From: BRH-c54 sp036567945
Lineage (GTDB): Bacteria; Bacteroidota; Bacteroidia; Flavobacteriales_E; Vicingaceae
Direction of reading: 5' to 3'
Length of the DNA stretch: 26,497 bases
Assembly (NCBI GenBank): GCA_036567945.1
Contig: DATCTM010000127.1
Location: 1-26,497, forward strand
Shown: positions 8,426 through 16,661 of the stretch, piece by piece
How the letters are laid out: every line of letters starts with the position of its first letter
How positions within the stretch are numbered: the stretch's first letter is position 1
Notes under the pieces: generated by a model
What the model saw: only the letters and a program-made list of their open reading frames with translations
The model's database searches: none
What the model was told of the DNA's origin: nothing
Made by a program: the position numbers and the translations under genes

Positions 8426-10483
8426 ATGAAAAAAATAATTTTTATAATCACCTTAACCTTTATTTTATTTCAAGGGTTTAGTCAGCAAACCGAAGTTTAT
8501 CAACCATGTTTGTTTGATGAAACGGTTAATAATAAAAAATCTTTATTAGAAACAGAGCAAAAGATTCAGGCAGCCATACAAAAAAAATTCACCGAGTCAT
8601 TTAATAAAGCATCCTCCCATGGTATATATATTATACCGGTAGTGGTACATATTATTCATGATGGAGGAACAGAAAATATTTCGGAAGCGCAGGTGCAAAG
8701 TCAGATACAAATACTCAACGAAGATTTTGGGAAATTGCCCGGAACCAATGGAGATGGCAATGGAGTAGATACCGAAGTGAGATTTTGTTTGGCAAAAAAA
8801 GATCCCAACGGGAATTGTACAAACGGAATTGTACGCATTAAATCTTCACTCACTAATCATCAAACCTACCAAAGGGGGCTTTTAAAAGAGTTGAGTTTTT
8901 GGGATAATACTCGATATTTGAATATTTATGTAGTAAAAAATATAAATGGAAATGTAGCCGGATACTCCTCTTTTCCAGGAGGACCTCCAGATGAAGACGG
9001 GGTAGTAGTTAAACATGTTTATTTTGGAAATATCGGAACAGCTTCTTCTAGTCTTGGACGAACAACCTCACATGAGTTGGGTCACTGGTTGGGGCTTTAT
9101 CACACTTTTAATAATGGTTGTGGAATAAATGTCTGTACCGATGGTGATTATGTTTGTGATACCCCACCACAAGCATCTCCAAGCTTTAACTGTAATACAT
9201 TGAATACTTGTTCAAATGATATCCCTGACCTAAATGATCAAAAAGAAAATTATATGAGTTACACTCCTGATGCTTGTAAGGATATGTTTACTGCGGGACA
9301 AAAACAACGTATTCAGGCTACTCTTGACACTATACGCACTCAAATTTGGACAACTTCTAACCTTATTGCAACTGGTTGCGATAGCAATTATATTGCTCCA
9401 ACTAATTGTTCGTCAATTGCTGACTTTGTAACGCTCACCCCTAATATATGCGTTGGGAATAGTGTATATTTTATGGATAGATCTTTAAATAATCCATTTA
9501 GTTGGCAATGGTCTTTTCCCGGAGGAATACCATCTACTTCAACTAGTCAGAATCCTTCAGTTACTTACAATTCAACAGGAACTTATACTGTAAAATTAGT
9601 GGTGATGGATAGTTCTGGAAGCGATAGTTTAGAGATTGCAGGATACGTAACTGTTAGTCAGCCGGGAATTGGTAATTCACTTTCGTATAGTGAAGATTTC
9701 GACTTAGGAATTTATCCACCTTCTTCTCTTACTATTGTTAACTATGATGGAGGTGTAACTTGGGAATTAGATTCGCTTGCCTCTGTTTCGGGAAACTATT
9801 CCATTAAAATTAACAACTTAATTAATACCAACTATGGTTCATCTGATGAATTAGTTTTACCTTATATTGATCTTACCTCTTCTGATCCGGATTCTAATGT
9901 ATATATGAGTTTTAAATGGGCTTATGCCAAATCAGACCCTACTTTTTCAGATGAACTTTTAGTATTGCTATCAACCGATTGTGGGGTGAATTTTACACAA
10001 GTATTTTATAGAACGCAAACGTCACTTGTAACAGGCCCAACACAGACAACACCTTTTATACCGGATTCAACACAATGGAAAAACGCTTATATTTCATTGA
10101 ATAATTACAGAACGTCCACTTATGTTCAACTTAAAATCGTGAATGTAACAGACGGGGGCAATAATCTTTATATTGACAATATTTATGTTGGGGATAACAT
10201 AACAGGAATAACGAATGTTCAGGAAACGGAGTTTGAAGCTGGTTTTTCTGTTTACCCCAATCCGTCACCCGGTCAAATCACCATCAAATTCCCTGAAAAG
10301 CAAGAAGAAAATATTAGGATAACTATTACAGACATAAGTGGAAGAGTTTTGAAAAACGAGCTTACATCAGTTGATAATACGTACCAAAAAACGTATTCTT
10401 TAACCAACTTTTCAAACGGAATTTATTTCATATCTGTTGAAACTAAAGGAATAAGAAGAACTCAAAAAATAATATTGAACTAA
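8426..10483 (+). CDS. M43 (pappalysin-like) zinc metalloprotease, T9SS-exported
   Basis: 685 residues. A signal peptide (1-19) precedes a metzincin domain with HELGHWLGLYH starting at H216, giving the three zinc His and the catalytic Glu, and the Met-turn NYMSYTPDAC near residue 277. Typical M43 Cys pairs surround the site (NNGCGINVCTDG, VCDTPP). A PKD domain spans about 345-410 (FSWQWSFPGG, YTVKLVVMDSSGS). A jelly-roll or MAM-like region lies at about 430-590 (YSEDFDLG, LVLPYIDL). A type A T9SS sorting domain starts near 608 (FSVYPNPSPGQITIKF) and ends RRTQKIILN. It is therefore a secreted or surface-anchored protease. It sits between cusB and the HMA gene on the same strand, an unusual place; no substrate can be inferred. 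Confidence 0.88.
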   Translation: MKKIIFIITLTFILFQGFSQQTEVYQPCLFDETVNNKKSLLETEQKIQAAIQKKFTESFNKASSHGIYIIPVVVHIIHDGGTENISEAQVQSQIQILNEDFGKLPGTNGDGNGVDTEVRFCLAKKDPNGNCTNGIVRIKSSLTNHQTYQRGLLKELSFWDNTRYLNIYVVKNINGNVAGYSSFPGGPPDEDGVVVKHVYFGNIGTASSSLGRTTSHELGHWLGLYHTFNNGCGINVCTDGDYVCDTPPQASPSFNCNTLNTCSNDIPDLNDQKENYMSYTPDACKDMFTAGQKQRIQATLDTIRTQIWTTSNLIATGCDSNYIAPTNCSSIADFVTLTPNICVGNSVYFMDRSLNNPFSWQWSFPGGIPSTSTSQNPSVTYNSTGTYTVKLVVMDSSGSDSLEIAGYVTVSQPGIGNSLSYSEDFDLGIYPPSSLTIVNYDGGVTWELDSLASVSGNYSIKINNLINTNYGSSDELVLPYIDLTSSDPDSNVYMSFKWAYAKSDPTFSDELLVLLSTDCGVNFTQVFYRTQTSLVTGPTQTTPFIPDSTQWKNAYISLNNYRTSTYVQLKIVNVTDGGNNLYIDNIYVGDNITGITNVQETEFEAGFSVYPNPSPGQITIKFPEKQEENIRITITDISGRVLKNELTSVDNTYQKTYSLTNFSNGIYFISVETKGIRRTQKIILN

Positions 10484-10517
10484 AAATTATTAATTAATCA
10501 TTTAAAACCAAAAAACA

Positions 10518-10922
10518 ATGAAAAAACAAATTTTAAAAGTCGGAACAGTAGCAGTTATGCTATGCAGTGTGTTAACTGCTCAATCAGTAATTGGTCAAGA
10601 AACTACAGCAACAATTGCACAAGAAGAACAAGAAGAATTAGTGAATGCTACTCTTACCGTTTATGGAAATTGTGGTATGTGTAAAAAAAGAATTGAAAAA
10701 GCAGCACTTAGTGTGGATGGAGTTAAGGAAGCTAATTGGGATGTTGAAACCAAAGTATTATCGGTAAAATTTAGTGACATCACTTTTGGTGAACATAATT
10801 ATTCCATTAATACAGTTAGTGAAAAAATTGCAGCAGCAGGACATGATACACAGTTTAATAAAGCTTCGGAAGATGTTTATAATGCTTTACCAGGCTGTTG
10901 CCAGTATGATAGAAAAGAATAA
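10518..10922 (+). CDS. Exported HMA-domain metal-binding protein (MerP/CopZ-like)
   Basis: 134 residues. It has an N-terminal signal peptide (about 1-26, cleavage near SVIGQE), then a heavy-metal-associated domain at about 40-112 with LTVYGNCGMCKKRIEKA. The metal pair is C52 and C55 (CGMC); DGVKEANWDVETKVLSVKF is the usual second half of the fold. The tail NALPGCCQYDRKE adds two adjacent Cys, a feature of Bacteroidota relatives. Likely a periplasmic copper carrier or scavenger feeding the CusABC system (inference from signal peptide and neighbours). It lies 34 bp after the protease stop and 33 bp before the ATPase gene. A different-frame ORF at 10774-10959 is a shadow. Confidence 0.88.
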   Translation: MKKQILKVGTVAVMLCSVLTAQSVIGQETTATIAQEEQEELVNATLTVYGNCGMCKKRIEKAALSVDGVKEANWDVETKVLSVKFSDITFGEHNYSINTVSEKIAAAGHDTQFNKASEDVYNALPGCCQYDRKE

Positions 10923-10955
10923 ACACGTTTTTATTTACAGTTTAATAATTAAAGC

Positions 10956-11495
10956 ATGAAAAAAGAAATAAAAACGAACTGGAATGTAATTACAGGAGGA
11001 CCATGTACAGGCAAAACAACTGTTGTTGACCTTTTAGCTAAAAGAGGTTATAAAACAACTATTGAACATGCTAGACACTATATTGATACTCAAAAAATAA
11101 AAGGTAAAACTATTGAGGAAATTAAGGAGAATAAAAAGGCTTTTCAGAGGGGTATTTTAGATATGCAAATTGAACAAGAAGCAGCATTAAACCCTGATGA
11201 TATTGTTTTTTTAGATAGAGCTTTGCCTGACACATTAGCATATTATCAATTTTTAGATCTTGAATATGATGATCGATTAGTTGAACAATGTAGCAAATAT
11301 TGCTATAGTAAGGTATTTATTTTGGACAGGCTTCCTTTAATTAATGATTATGCTAGATTAGAAGATGAAGAAGAACAAATTCGTATTCACCACTTAATAA
11401 TTAAAGTGTATAAAACATTTCCTTGTCCTATAGTTTTTGTTCCTGTAATTTCTCCGGAAGAACGAGTAGATTTTATATTGCAAAACATGAAATAA
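10956..11495 (+). CDS. AAA_28 P-loop ATPase/kinase-like protein
   Basis: 179 residues, cytoplasmic. Walker A is GGPCTGKTT (residues 14-22), and a Walker B-like DDIVFLDRALPDTLAYY lies near 84-100. The order, with VDLLAKRGYKTTIEHAR after the P-loop and a C-terminal FVPVISPEERVDFILQ, fits the AAA_28 family (NadR-C/Ttd14-like NTPases). Members bind ATP or GTP and may phosphorylate a small substrate; the target is unknown. It is in line with the metal genes, and its stop TAA overlaps a small ATG at 11495. No metal-binding motif is seen, so its role in the cluster is unexplained. Confidence 0.75.
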   Translation: MKKEIKTNWNVITGGPCTGKTTVVDLLAKRGYKTTIEHARHYIDTQKIKGKTIEEIKENKKAFQRGILDMQIEQEAALNPDDIVFLDRALPDTLAYYQFLDLEYDDRLVEQCSKYCYSKVFILDRLPLINDYARLEDEEEQIRIHHLIIKVYKTFPCPIVFVPVISPEERVDFILQNMK

Positions 11496-11524
11496 TGAAA
11501 ACGACCACAAGTAAAAAACATTAA
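11495..11524 (+). other. Nine-codon micro-ORF (MKTTTSKKH) after the AAA_28 gene
   Basis: ATG 11495 overlaps the stop of the preceding gene (TAATG) and opens a nine-codon frame ending TAA at 11524. Its DNA resembles the start of the cusA-tolC junction copy (ATGAAA-CGACCA-AGTAAAA). It may be a leader peptide, a translation-coupling device or chance. There is no independent support. Confidence 0.2.
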
Positions 11525-11535
11525 ATAATTATATT

Positions 11536-12363
11536 ATGAAAACAATACTAATTCCCACAGATTTTTCAGAATGTGCCAATAACGCAGTTACTGTAGCATT
11601 CGAAATGGCAAAAAAAGCAAAAGCAACATTGCATTTTATTCATTTTTTAAAAACCCCTGTTGAATGGAAAAAACTGAGAAAAGAACAGGAGAAAAATTTT
11701 CCAGAAACACTACATGAAATAGGCAAGGCAAGAGCCGCTTTAACAAATCTAGAAACAAAAGCAAAAAAATTAAAGTTGAAAATTCAAACAACCTTAGTTT
11801 TTGATAATGGAGATATTTCAGAATTGGTTAATAATTATAAAGCAGACTTTATTGTTGTTGGTTCACATGGTACAAAAGGGTTTAAAGAAATTATAGGGTC
11901 AAATGCTCAACGGATTGTTAGATATGCAAAATCACCAGTTTTGGTGGTAAAACAAGAACCAAAAAACCTGAATTTTAAAAAACTTGTTTTTGCCTCCACT
12001 TTTGAAGAAGAGGTTCATCAACCTTTTCTGAAAATTATAGCTTTTGCAGCTTTGTTTAAAGCTCAAATACATTTGCTTTATGTAAACATGCCTTTTCAAT
12101 TTAAAGAGACAGATGAAATAGAGGCACAAATGCAACGGTTTTTAAAGAAATGCCCAAAAGGAACATGCACTATAAATATTTATAATGCATTAAATGAAGA
12201 AAGAGGAATTCAAAAATTCTCAGAAAAAATAAGCTCGGATATCATAGCTTTAACTACCCATGGGAAAACAGGGTTTGTAAAAATGATTGCTCCCAGTATT
12301 ACTGAAAGTTTAGTTAATCATTCTGAATCGCTCATTTTGAGTGTAAACATTAATTCTAAATAA
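11536..12363 (+). CDS. Tandem universal stress protein (two Usp domains)
   Basis: 275 residues with two UspA folds. Domain 1 begins MKTILIPTDFSECANNAVTV and ends VVGSHGTKGFKEIIGSNAQR...SPVLVVKQ, a near-classical ATP-binding G-x2-G-x9-G(S/T) motif. Domain 2 begins KKLVFASTFEEEVHQPFLKI and ends ALTTHGKTGFVKMIAPSITESLVNHSESLILSV, where the nucleotide motif is degenerate. Tandem Usp proteins of this size are common in Bacteroidota and usually support stress survival; the molecular role is rarely known. Its position just before the copper ATPase gene suggests induction with metal stress (inference). Confidence 0.88.
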   Translation: MKTILIPTDFSECANNAVTVAFEMAKKAKATLHFIHFLKTPVEWKKLRKEQEKNFPETLHEIGKARAALTNLETKAKKLKLKIQTTLVFDNGDISELVNNYKADFIVVGSHGTKGFKEIIGSNAQRIVRYAKSPVLVVKQEPKNLNFKKLVFASTFEEEVHQPFLKIIAFAALFKAQIHLLYVNMPFQFKETDEIEAQMQRFLKKCPKGTCTINIYNALNEERGIQKFSEKISSDIIALTTHGKTGFVKMIAPSITESLVNHSESLILSVNINSK

Positions 12364-12408
12364 ACTTTTATTTTTTTACAATTAATAATAATATCAAAAC
12401 AAAAGGAT

Positions 12409-14415
12409 ATGGAACATCACAATCATCACCATCACCATCACCATTCAAATCATAAAAATTCGGATAGTCATGATAAACATGCAGGACATAATGTTTCTGA
12501 TTTTTGGAAACGATTTATAATTTGTACCATAATATCCATTCCTGTGCTTGTATTGTCACACATGATTCAGCAGTGGCTTGGATTTGAATTGGTTTTTCCC
12601 GGAGATAAATATGTCTTAGCTATTCTTTCAACCTTCATTTTCATTTATGGTGGACATCCCTTCCTTAAAGGGCTTTATGATGAAGTAAAAGATAATGCGA
12701 TAGGCATGATGACTTTAATTGGTGTGGCTATTTCTGTAGCTTGGGCATATAGTGTTGCCATCACTTTCGGTTTACAGGGGATGGATTTTTATTGGGAAAT
12801 GGCTACTTTGATAGACATTATGCTTATTGGACATTACTTTGAAATGAAATCGGTTATGGGCGCATCCCGATCATTAGAGTTATTAGTGAAGATGATGCCT
12901 TCAACGGCTCATCATTTGGTAGATGGAGAAACTCATGAAATGCCTGTTGGAGATTTAAAAATTGGAGACATGATTAGGGTTAAACCGGGAGAAAAAGTTC
13001 CAGTTGATGGAATTGTTACAGATGGAGAAAGTTACCTTGATGAAAGTATGCTTACAGGTGAAAGCCAACCTGTTAAAAAAGAAAAAAACAGCAAAGTGAT
13101 AGGTGGAGCAGTTAATGGAAATGGTTCACTTACCATAAAAGTAGTAAGTACCGGAAAGGATAATTACCTTAATAAAGTAATTAAATTGGTAGAAGATGCT
13201 CAAAAAGTAAAATCTAAAACACAAAACTTTGCTGATCGTGCAGCAAAAGTGTTAACATTTGTTGCGTTGGGTGGTGGTGTAATTACCCTTGTAGTTTGGT
13301 TATTATTAGGTTTTCCTTTTGTATTTGCATTAGAAAGAATGGTTACGGTAATGGTTATTTCTTGTCCTCATGCTTTGGGTTTGGCTGTACCTTTGGTGGT
13401 AGCAATATCTACTTCTATTTCGGCTCAAAAAGGGTTGCTTATTCGTAACCGAACAGCTTTTGAAAATGCACGATTAATCACAACTATTATTTTTGATAAA
13501 ACCGGAACACTTACAAAAGGTTCACATGAATTGCAAGAAGTAAAAGTATTGGACTCAAACTTTGATAAAAATGAATTATTACGCTTGGCATCCGGTATAG
13601 AGCAACATTCCGAACATTATATTGCTGTTGGGTTGATTCGAAAAGTGAAAGAGTTAAATATCGAAATTCCGACATCAGAAAAATTTAAATATCTTCCAGG
13701 TAAAGGTTTAGAAGGGATTATAGAAGGTAAAAACATTAAAGTAGTAGGACCTAATTACCTGAAAGAACAGAATATTAACATTACTGATAGTGAAGATGAA
13801 TTTACAGGAACGGTAGTTTATATGTTGATAGAAAAAGAAGTAGTAGGATATTTTACTTTTTCCGACCAAATAAGAGAGAGTTCCTTTGAAGCTATTCAAG
13901 TACTTAAAGATGCGAAAATAAAAAACTTATTACTTACTGGAGACAATGAAAAAGTAGCCGAAAAGGTAAGCAATGAATTAAAAATGGACGGCTTTTTAGC
14001 CAATGTTTTGCCACATCAAAAATTAGAAAAAGTTAAAGAGCTACAAGAAAAAAGTGAATTTGTAGCAATGACAGGTGATGGTGTAAATGATGCTCCTGCA
14101 TTGGCTCAAGCAGATGTAGGTATTGCAGTAGGCTCAGGAACAGATGTGGCAGCAGAAACAGCAGACATTATTTTAGTAAACTCTGATCCAAAAGATATTG
14201 CGAATCTGATTTTATTTGGTAAAGCCACTTACAACAAAATGATACAAAACTTATGGTGGGCGGCAGGTTATAACATTCTTGCAATTCCTTTGGCAGCAGG
14301 TGTTTTGTATCAATGGAACATCATGCTTAGTCCGGCTGTGGGAGCGGTATTGATGAGCTTAAGTACTATAGTAGTAGCTATTAATGCTCAACTTTTAAAA
14401 GTTAAAATGAAATGA
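12409..14415 (+). CDS. copB: CopB-type P1B-3 copper-exporting P-type ATPase
   Basis: 668 residues. ATP-driven export of copper across the inner membrane. The N-terminus is His-rich: 13 of the first 27 residues are His, including a run of seven, and there is no HMA domain. Key motifs are TGES at T216, the transmembrane metal site SCPHALG with C319-P-H, the phosphorylated D363 in DKTGTLT, and GDGVNDAP from G556. The C-terminal helices have NILAIPLAAG and MSLST (M649). CPH plus MSxST marks subclass P1B-3 (CopB, linked to Cu(II) and also Cu(I)/Ag(I)), not CopA. The usual His-Pro of the nucleotide domain reads H403-Y404 (SEHYIA), an odd substitution. RBS-like AAAGGAT precedes the ATG. The stop overlaps the next gene (ATGA). 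Confidence 0.94.
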   Translation: MEHHNHHHHHHHSNHKNSDSHDKHAGHNVSDFWKRFIICTIISIPVLVLSHMIQQWLGFELVFPGDKYVLAILSTFIFIYGGHPFLKGLYDEVKDNAIGMMTLIGVAISVAWAYSVAITFGLQGMDFYWEMATLIDIMLIGHYFEMKSVMGASRSLELLVKMMPSTAHHLVDGETHEMPVGDLKIGDMIRVKPGEKVPVDGIVTDGESYLDESMLTGESQPVKKEKNSKVIGGAVNGNGSLTIKVVSTGKDNYLNKVIKLVEDAQKVKSKTQNFADRAAKVLTFVALGGGVITLVVWLLLGFPFVFALERMVTVMVISCPHALGLAVPLVVAISTSISAQKGLLIRNRTAFENARLITTIIFDKTGTLTKGSHELQEVKVLDSNFDKNELLRLASGIEQHSEHYIAVGLIRKVKELNIEIPTSEKFKYLPGKGLEGIIEGKNIKVVGPNYLKEQNINITDSEDEFTGTVVYMLIEKEVVGYFTFSDQIRESSFEAIQVLKDAKIKNLLLTGDNEKVAEKVSNELKMDGFLANVLPHQKLEKVKELQEKSEFVAMTGDGVNDAPALAQADVGIAVGSGTDVAAETADIILVNSDPKDIANLILFGKATYNKMIQNLWWAAGYNILAIPLAAGVLYQWNIMLSPAVGAVLMSLSTIVVAINAQLLKVKMK

Positions 14416-15077
14416 ATAAAAAGGTTAATATAATTCATAAAATGATTTTATTTCTTGTTTTGTATTGGTTCAAAATACAAGCATCGAAAGCAGCTAAAAT
14501 TGTACTTGCACCACATTTCAATAGTAATGAAGTGGGGAACATTCTATATGGATATTGGCAGCGATACATACAGCTTAAACCAGAAGTGCCGAAAATGCCT
14601 ACATTCGGAGGTTCTCTAATGTTGCATTTATCAGCTATGTCTACTGGTTTCTATCAGGAATTAAGAGCAAAAGGAAAAGACGAAGAGACAACTACTCAAT
14701 TATTTTATGCTATTGGCTGGAAAGTTTATCAGAAAATGGGTAGACTCTCTTGGTGGCTGGCGGGGATTGGTAATCGAACAGGATACGAGAGGTTGTTAAA
14801 AGCTACAAAACTGTTTAGAACATTTCCGTTTAACAGCCCTTCTTATCAATGGAGAGATGTAACAACGGAAAAAAATGTAGTTGGCTTTGATTGCCTTAAA
14901 TGTCCGGTAGCTGAATACTTTGAAACGAAAGGATTGTCAAGGTTTTGTACCCAAACTTGGTGTAAATTGGATTATCCTTTAGCAGAATTATGGAACGCCA
15001 GATTAGAAAGAAGTGGAAGTATTGCGGGAGGGTCGAAAACATGTGATTTTCGCTGGGAGGTTAAGCTTAATAAATAA
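14412..15077 (+). CDS. L-2-amino-thiazoline-4-carboxylate hydrolase-like protein
   Basis: 221 residues. The C-terminal half has the conserved pattern of the ATC hydrolase-like family: FDCLKCPVAEYF, then FCTQTWCKLDYPLAELW, then LERSGSIAGGSKTCDFRW, giving spaced Cys, Asp, Trp, Arg and Gly residues. An early hydrophobic stretch (residues 9-20) is probably a buried helix, not a clear signal. The founding enzyme opens L-ATC to N-carbamoyl-cysteine on the route to L-cysteine, but most family members are untested, so this is a family-level call. The start overlaps the copB stop by four bases (ATGA), implying translational coupling; a thiol or copper-related role is inference from that. Confidence 0.72.
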   Translation: MNKKVNIIHKMILFLVLYWFKIQASKAAKIVLAPHFNSNEVGNILYGYWQRYIQLKPEVPKMPTFGGSLMLHLSAMSTGFYQELRAKGKDEETTTQLFYAIGWKVYQKMGRLSWWLAGIGNRTGYERLLKATKLFRTFPFNSPSYQWRDVTTEKNVVGFDCLKCPVAEYFETKGLSRFCTQTWCKLDYPLAELWNARLERSGSIAGGSKTCDFRWEVKLNK

Positions 15078-15095
15078 TGAAAAAAATATGTATAA

Positions 15096-15968
15096 ATGAA
15101 AAGTAAGTCAAAAAAGATTCAAATAACCAAAGTTTCAGGTTTACGTGTTCCATTTGACAAAGAGAAGCTAAAGCAATCACTATTGCGCTCCGGTGCAACT
15201 AATGAGCAAGCGATTGGAATTACCAATGAAGTAATTGAAATGCTAGTAGATGGAATGTCTACCCATGAAATTTACAAAACAGCATTTCGTTTATTGAAAA
15301 ATGTTTCTCGCCCAGTGGCTGCAAGATATAAGTTAAAACAAGCAATACTAGAGTTAGGTCCCTCTGGATTTCCTTTTGAGCAATTTGTAGCAGAACTTTT
15401 AAGTTTTAAAGGGTATAAAACACGTGTTGGAGAAGTTGTGAAGGGACATTGTGTAAATCATGAAATAGATGTAATTGCCGAGAAAGACGAACACCATTTT
15501 ATGATTGAATGTAAATTTCATAATAGACAGAACTATGTGTGCGATGTAAAAATCCCACTTTATATTCAGTCTAGATTTTTGGATGTAGAAACATCATGGA
15601 AACAAATGGTTGGCCATGTCGAAAAATTTCACCAAGGCTGGGTAATAACTAATACTCGTTTTTCGGAAGACGCTGCTCAATACGGAAAATGTATGAACAT
15701 GAATTTGGTGGGGTGGGACTATCCGAAAAATAATGGGTTGAAAGACTGGGTTGATAGTTCGGGCTTACATCCGGTAACATGTTTAACTACGATTACAAAA
15801 CGAGAGAAACAACAATTATTGGATAAAAAAATTGTATTATGTAAAACCTTACACCATAATTACTCCTTATTAGAAAGTATTGGAGTGAAACAACCCCGAT
15901 TACAGAAAGTGTTGGATGAATGTGTTGTGTTGTGTGAAATAATTTTTAGTCATAAGAATCATAATTAA
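15096..15968 (+). CDS. ATP-cone domain fused to Mrr/REase-like nuclease
   Basis: 290 residues. Residues about 8-90 match an ATP-cone (KVSGLRVPFDKEKLKQSLLRSGA, VEMLVDGMSTHEIYKTAFRLL-like region, RPVAARYKLKQAI), the allosteric nucleotide-binding domain best known from ribonucleotide reductase and NrdR. Residues about 98-215 form a restriction-endonuclease fold: FEQFVAELLSFKGYKTRVG, then HEIDVIAEKDEHHFMIECKFH with catalytic D125, E138 and K140 (D-x12-ExK). The rest (to 290) is helical and not recognised. It likely cuts or binds DNA under nucleotide control; no partner methylase lies nearby, so it is not an ordinary restriction system. It is in line with the metal genes, 18 bp after the ATC-hydrolase-like gene. 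Confidence 0.78.
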   Translation: MKSKSKKIQITKVSGLRVPFDKEKLKQSLLRSGATNEQAIGITNEVIEMLVDGMSTHEIYKTAFRLLKNVSRPVAARYKLKQAILELGPSGFPFEQFVAELLSFKGYKTRVGEVVKGHCVNHEIDVIAEKDEHHFMIECKFHNRQNYVCDVKIPLYIQSRFLDVETSWKQMVGHVEKFHQGWVITNTRFSEDAAQYGKCMNMNLVGWDYPKNNGLKDWVDSSGLHPVTCLTTITKREKQQLLDKKIVLCKTLHHNYSLLESIGVKQPRLQKVLDECVVLCEIIFSHKNHN

Positions 15969-15976
15969 ACAATAAG

Positions 15977-16585
15977 ATGAAAATTACTTATAATACAGAC
16001 AAAATAGGAACCGCAGGACTTTTCATTACGGCTATTTTTTCGCCTTGCTGTTTTCCTTTATTTGCTTTTGTTGCATCAGCTTTAGGCCTTGGAAGTTTTG
16101 AGCTTTTTGGAGGGTGGACGATGTGGGTATTTCAGGCGATGGTTATTGTTGCAATTTTTGGGCTTTATATTTCATATCGCAAGCACAAATGTTTGTATCC
16201 ATTACTGACCGCAATACCTAGTGGACTTCTTATATTTTATGGTTATCATCTCAACGATAGTGATTATTGGACGTATTTTCTATATACAGGAATGTTTGGA
16301 TTATTAGCTGCAACAATATGGAATTATAGAAGGAATAAAATTCATGGAAAATGTAATACCTGTGTAATATACGAAGGAAAAGAAGTAGAATTAAAATCAA
16401 TTATTACCTGTCCAAAGTGTGGACACAAGAAAGAGGAACTAATGCCCACAGATGCCTGTCAATATTTTTATGAATGTGAAAAGTGTAAAACAGTTATAAA
16501 ACCGAAACAAGGTGATTGCTGTGTGTATTGTAGTTACGGTAGCGTTAACTGCCCACCCATTCAAGTAGGCAATAACTGTTGTTAA
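15977..16585 (+). CDS. MerC-like membrane protein fused to a GDCCVxC domain
   Basis: 202 residues. The N-terminal half (about 1-120) has four hydrophobic segments and FSPCCFPLFAF, the Cys pair (C24, C25) in the first helix typical of MerC mercury-uptake proteins. The C-terminal part is a Cys-rich cytoplasmic tail: TCPKCGHKKEELMPTDACQYFYECEKC, then GDCCVYCSYGSVNCPP with G179 to C185. That matches the GDCCVxC family, which includes selenoproteins; here all positions are Cys. Separately, both domains occur in metal and mercury loci; here they are one chain. It likely binds or moves a soft metal ion, with substrate unknown. Start is 8 bp after the nuclease stop. Confidence 0.8.
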   Translation: MKITYNTDKIGTAGLFITAIFSPCCFPLFAFVASALGLGSFELFGGWTMWVFQAMVIVAIFGLYISYRKHKCLYPLLTAIPSGLLIFYGYHLNDSDYWTYFLYTGMFGLLAATIWNYRRNKIHGKCNTCVIYEGKEVELKSIITCPKCGHKKEELMPTDACQYFYECEKCKTVIKPKQGDCCVYCSYGSVNCPPIQVGNNCC

Positions 16586-16661
16586 ATTACTTTAAGGAAA
16601 AAAAGTATAAAAAGAGATTTAAAAAATTATTAATTTTATATACTATAAAAACCAAAGAAAG

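Noticed and set aside
10774..10959. Second ORF overlapping the HMA gene end
   Set aside because: It is in another frame of a clear HMA-domain gene, with no domain or RBS of its own.
15096..15968. Complete restriction-modification system
   Set aside because: No methyltransferase or specificity subunit lies near the nuclease gene.
16604..16644. AT-rich inverted repeat (AGTATA/TATACT) before the HMBD lipoprotein
   Set aside because: The arms are only six bases in very AT-rich DNA, so chance pairing is likely.
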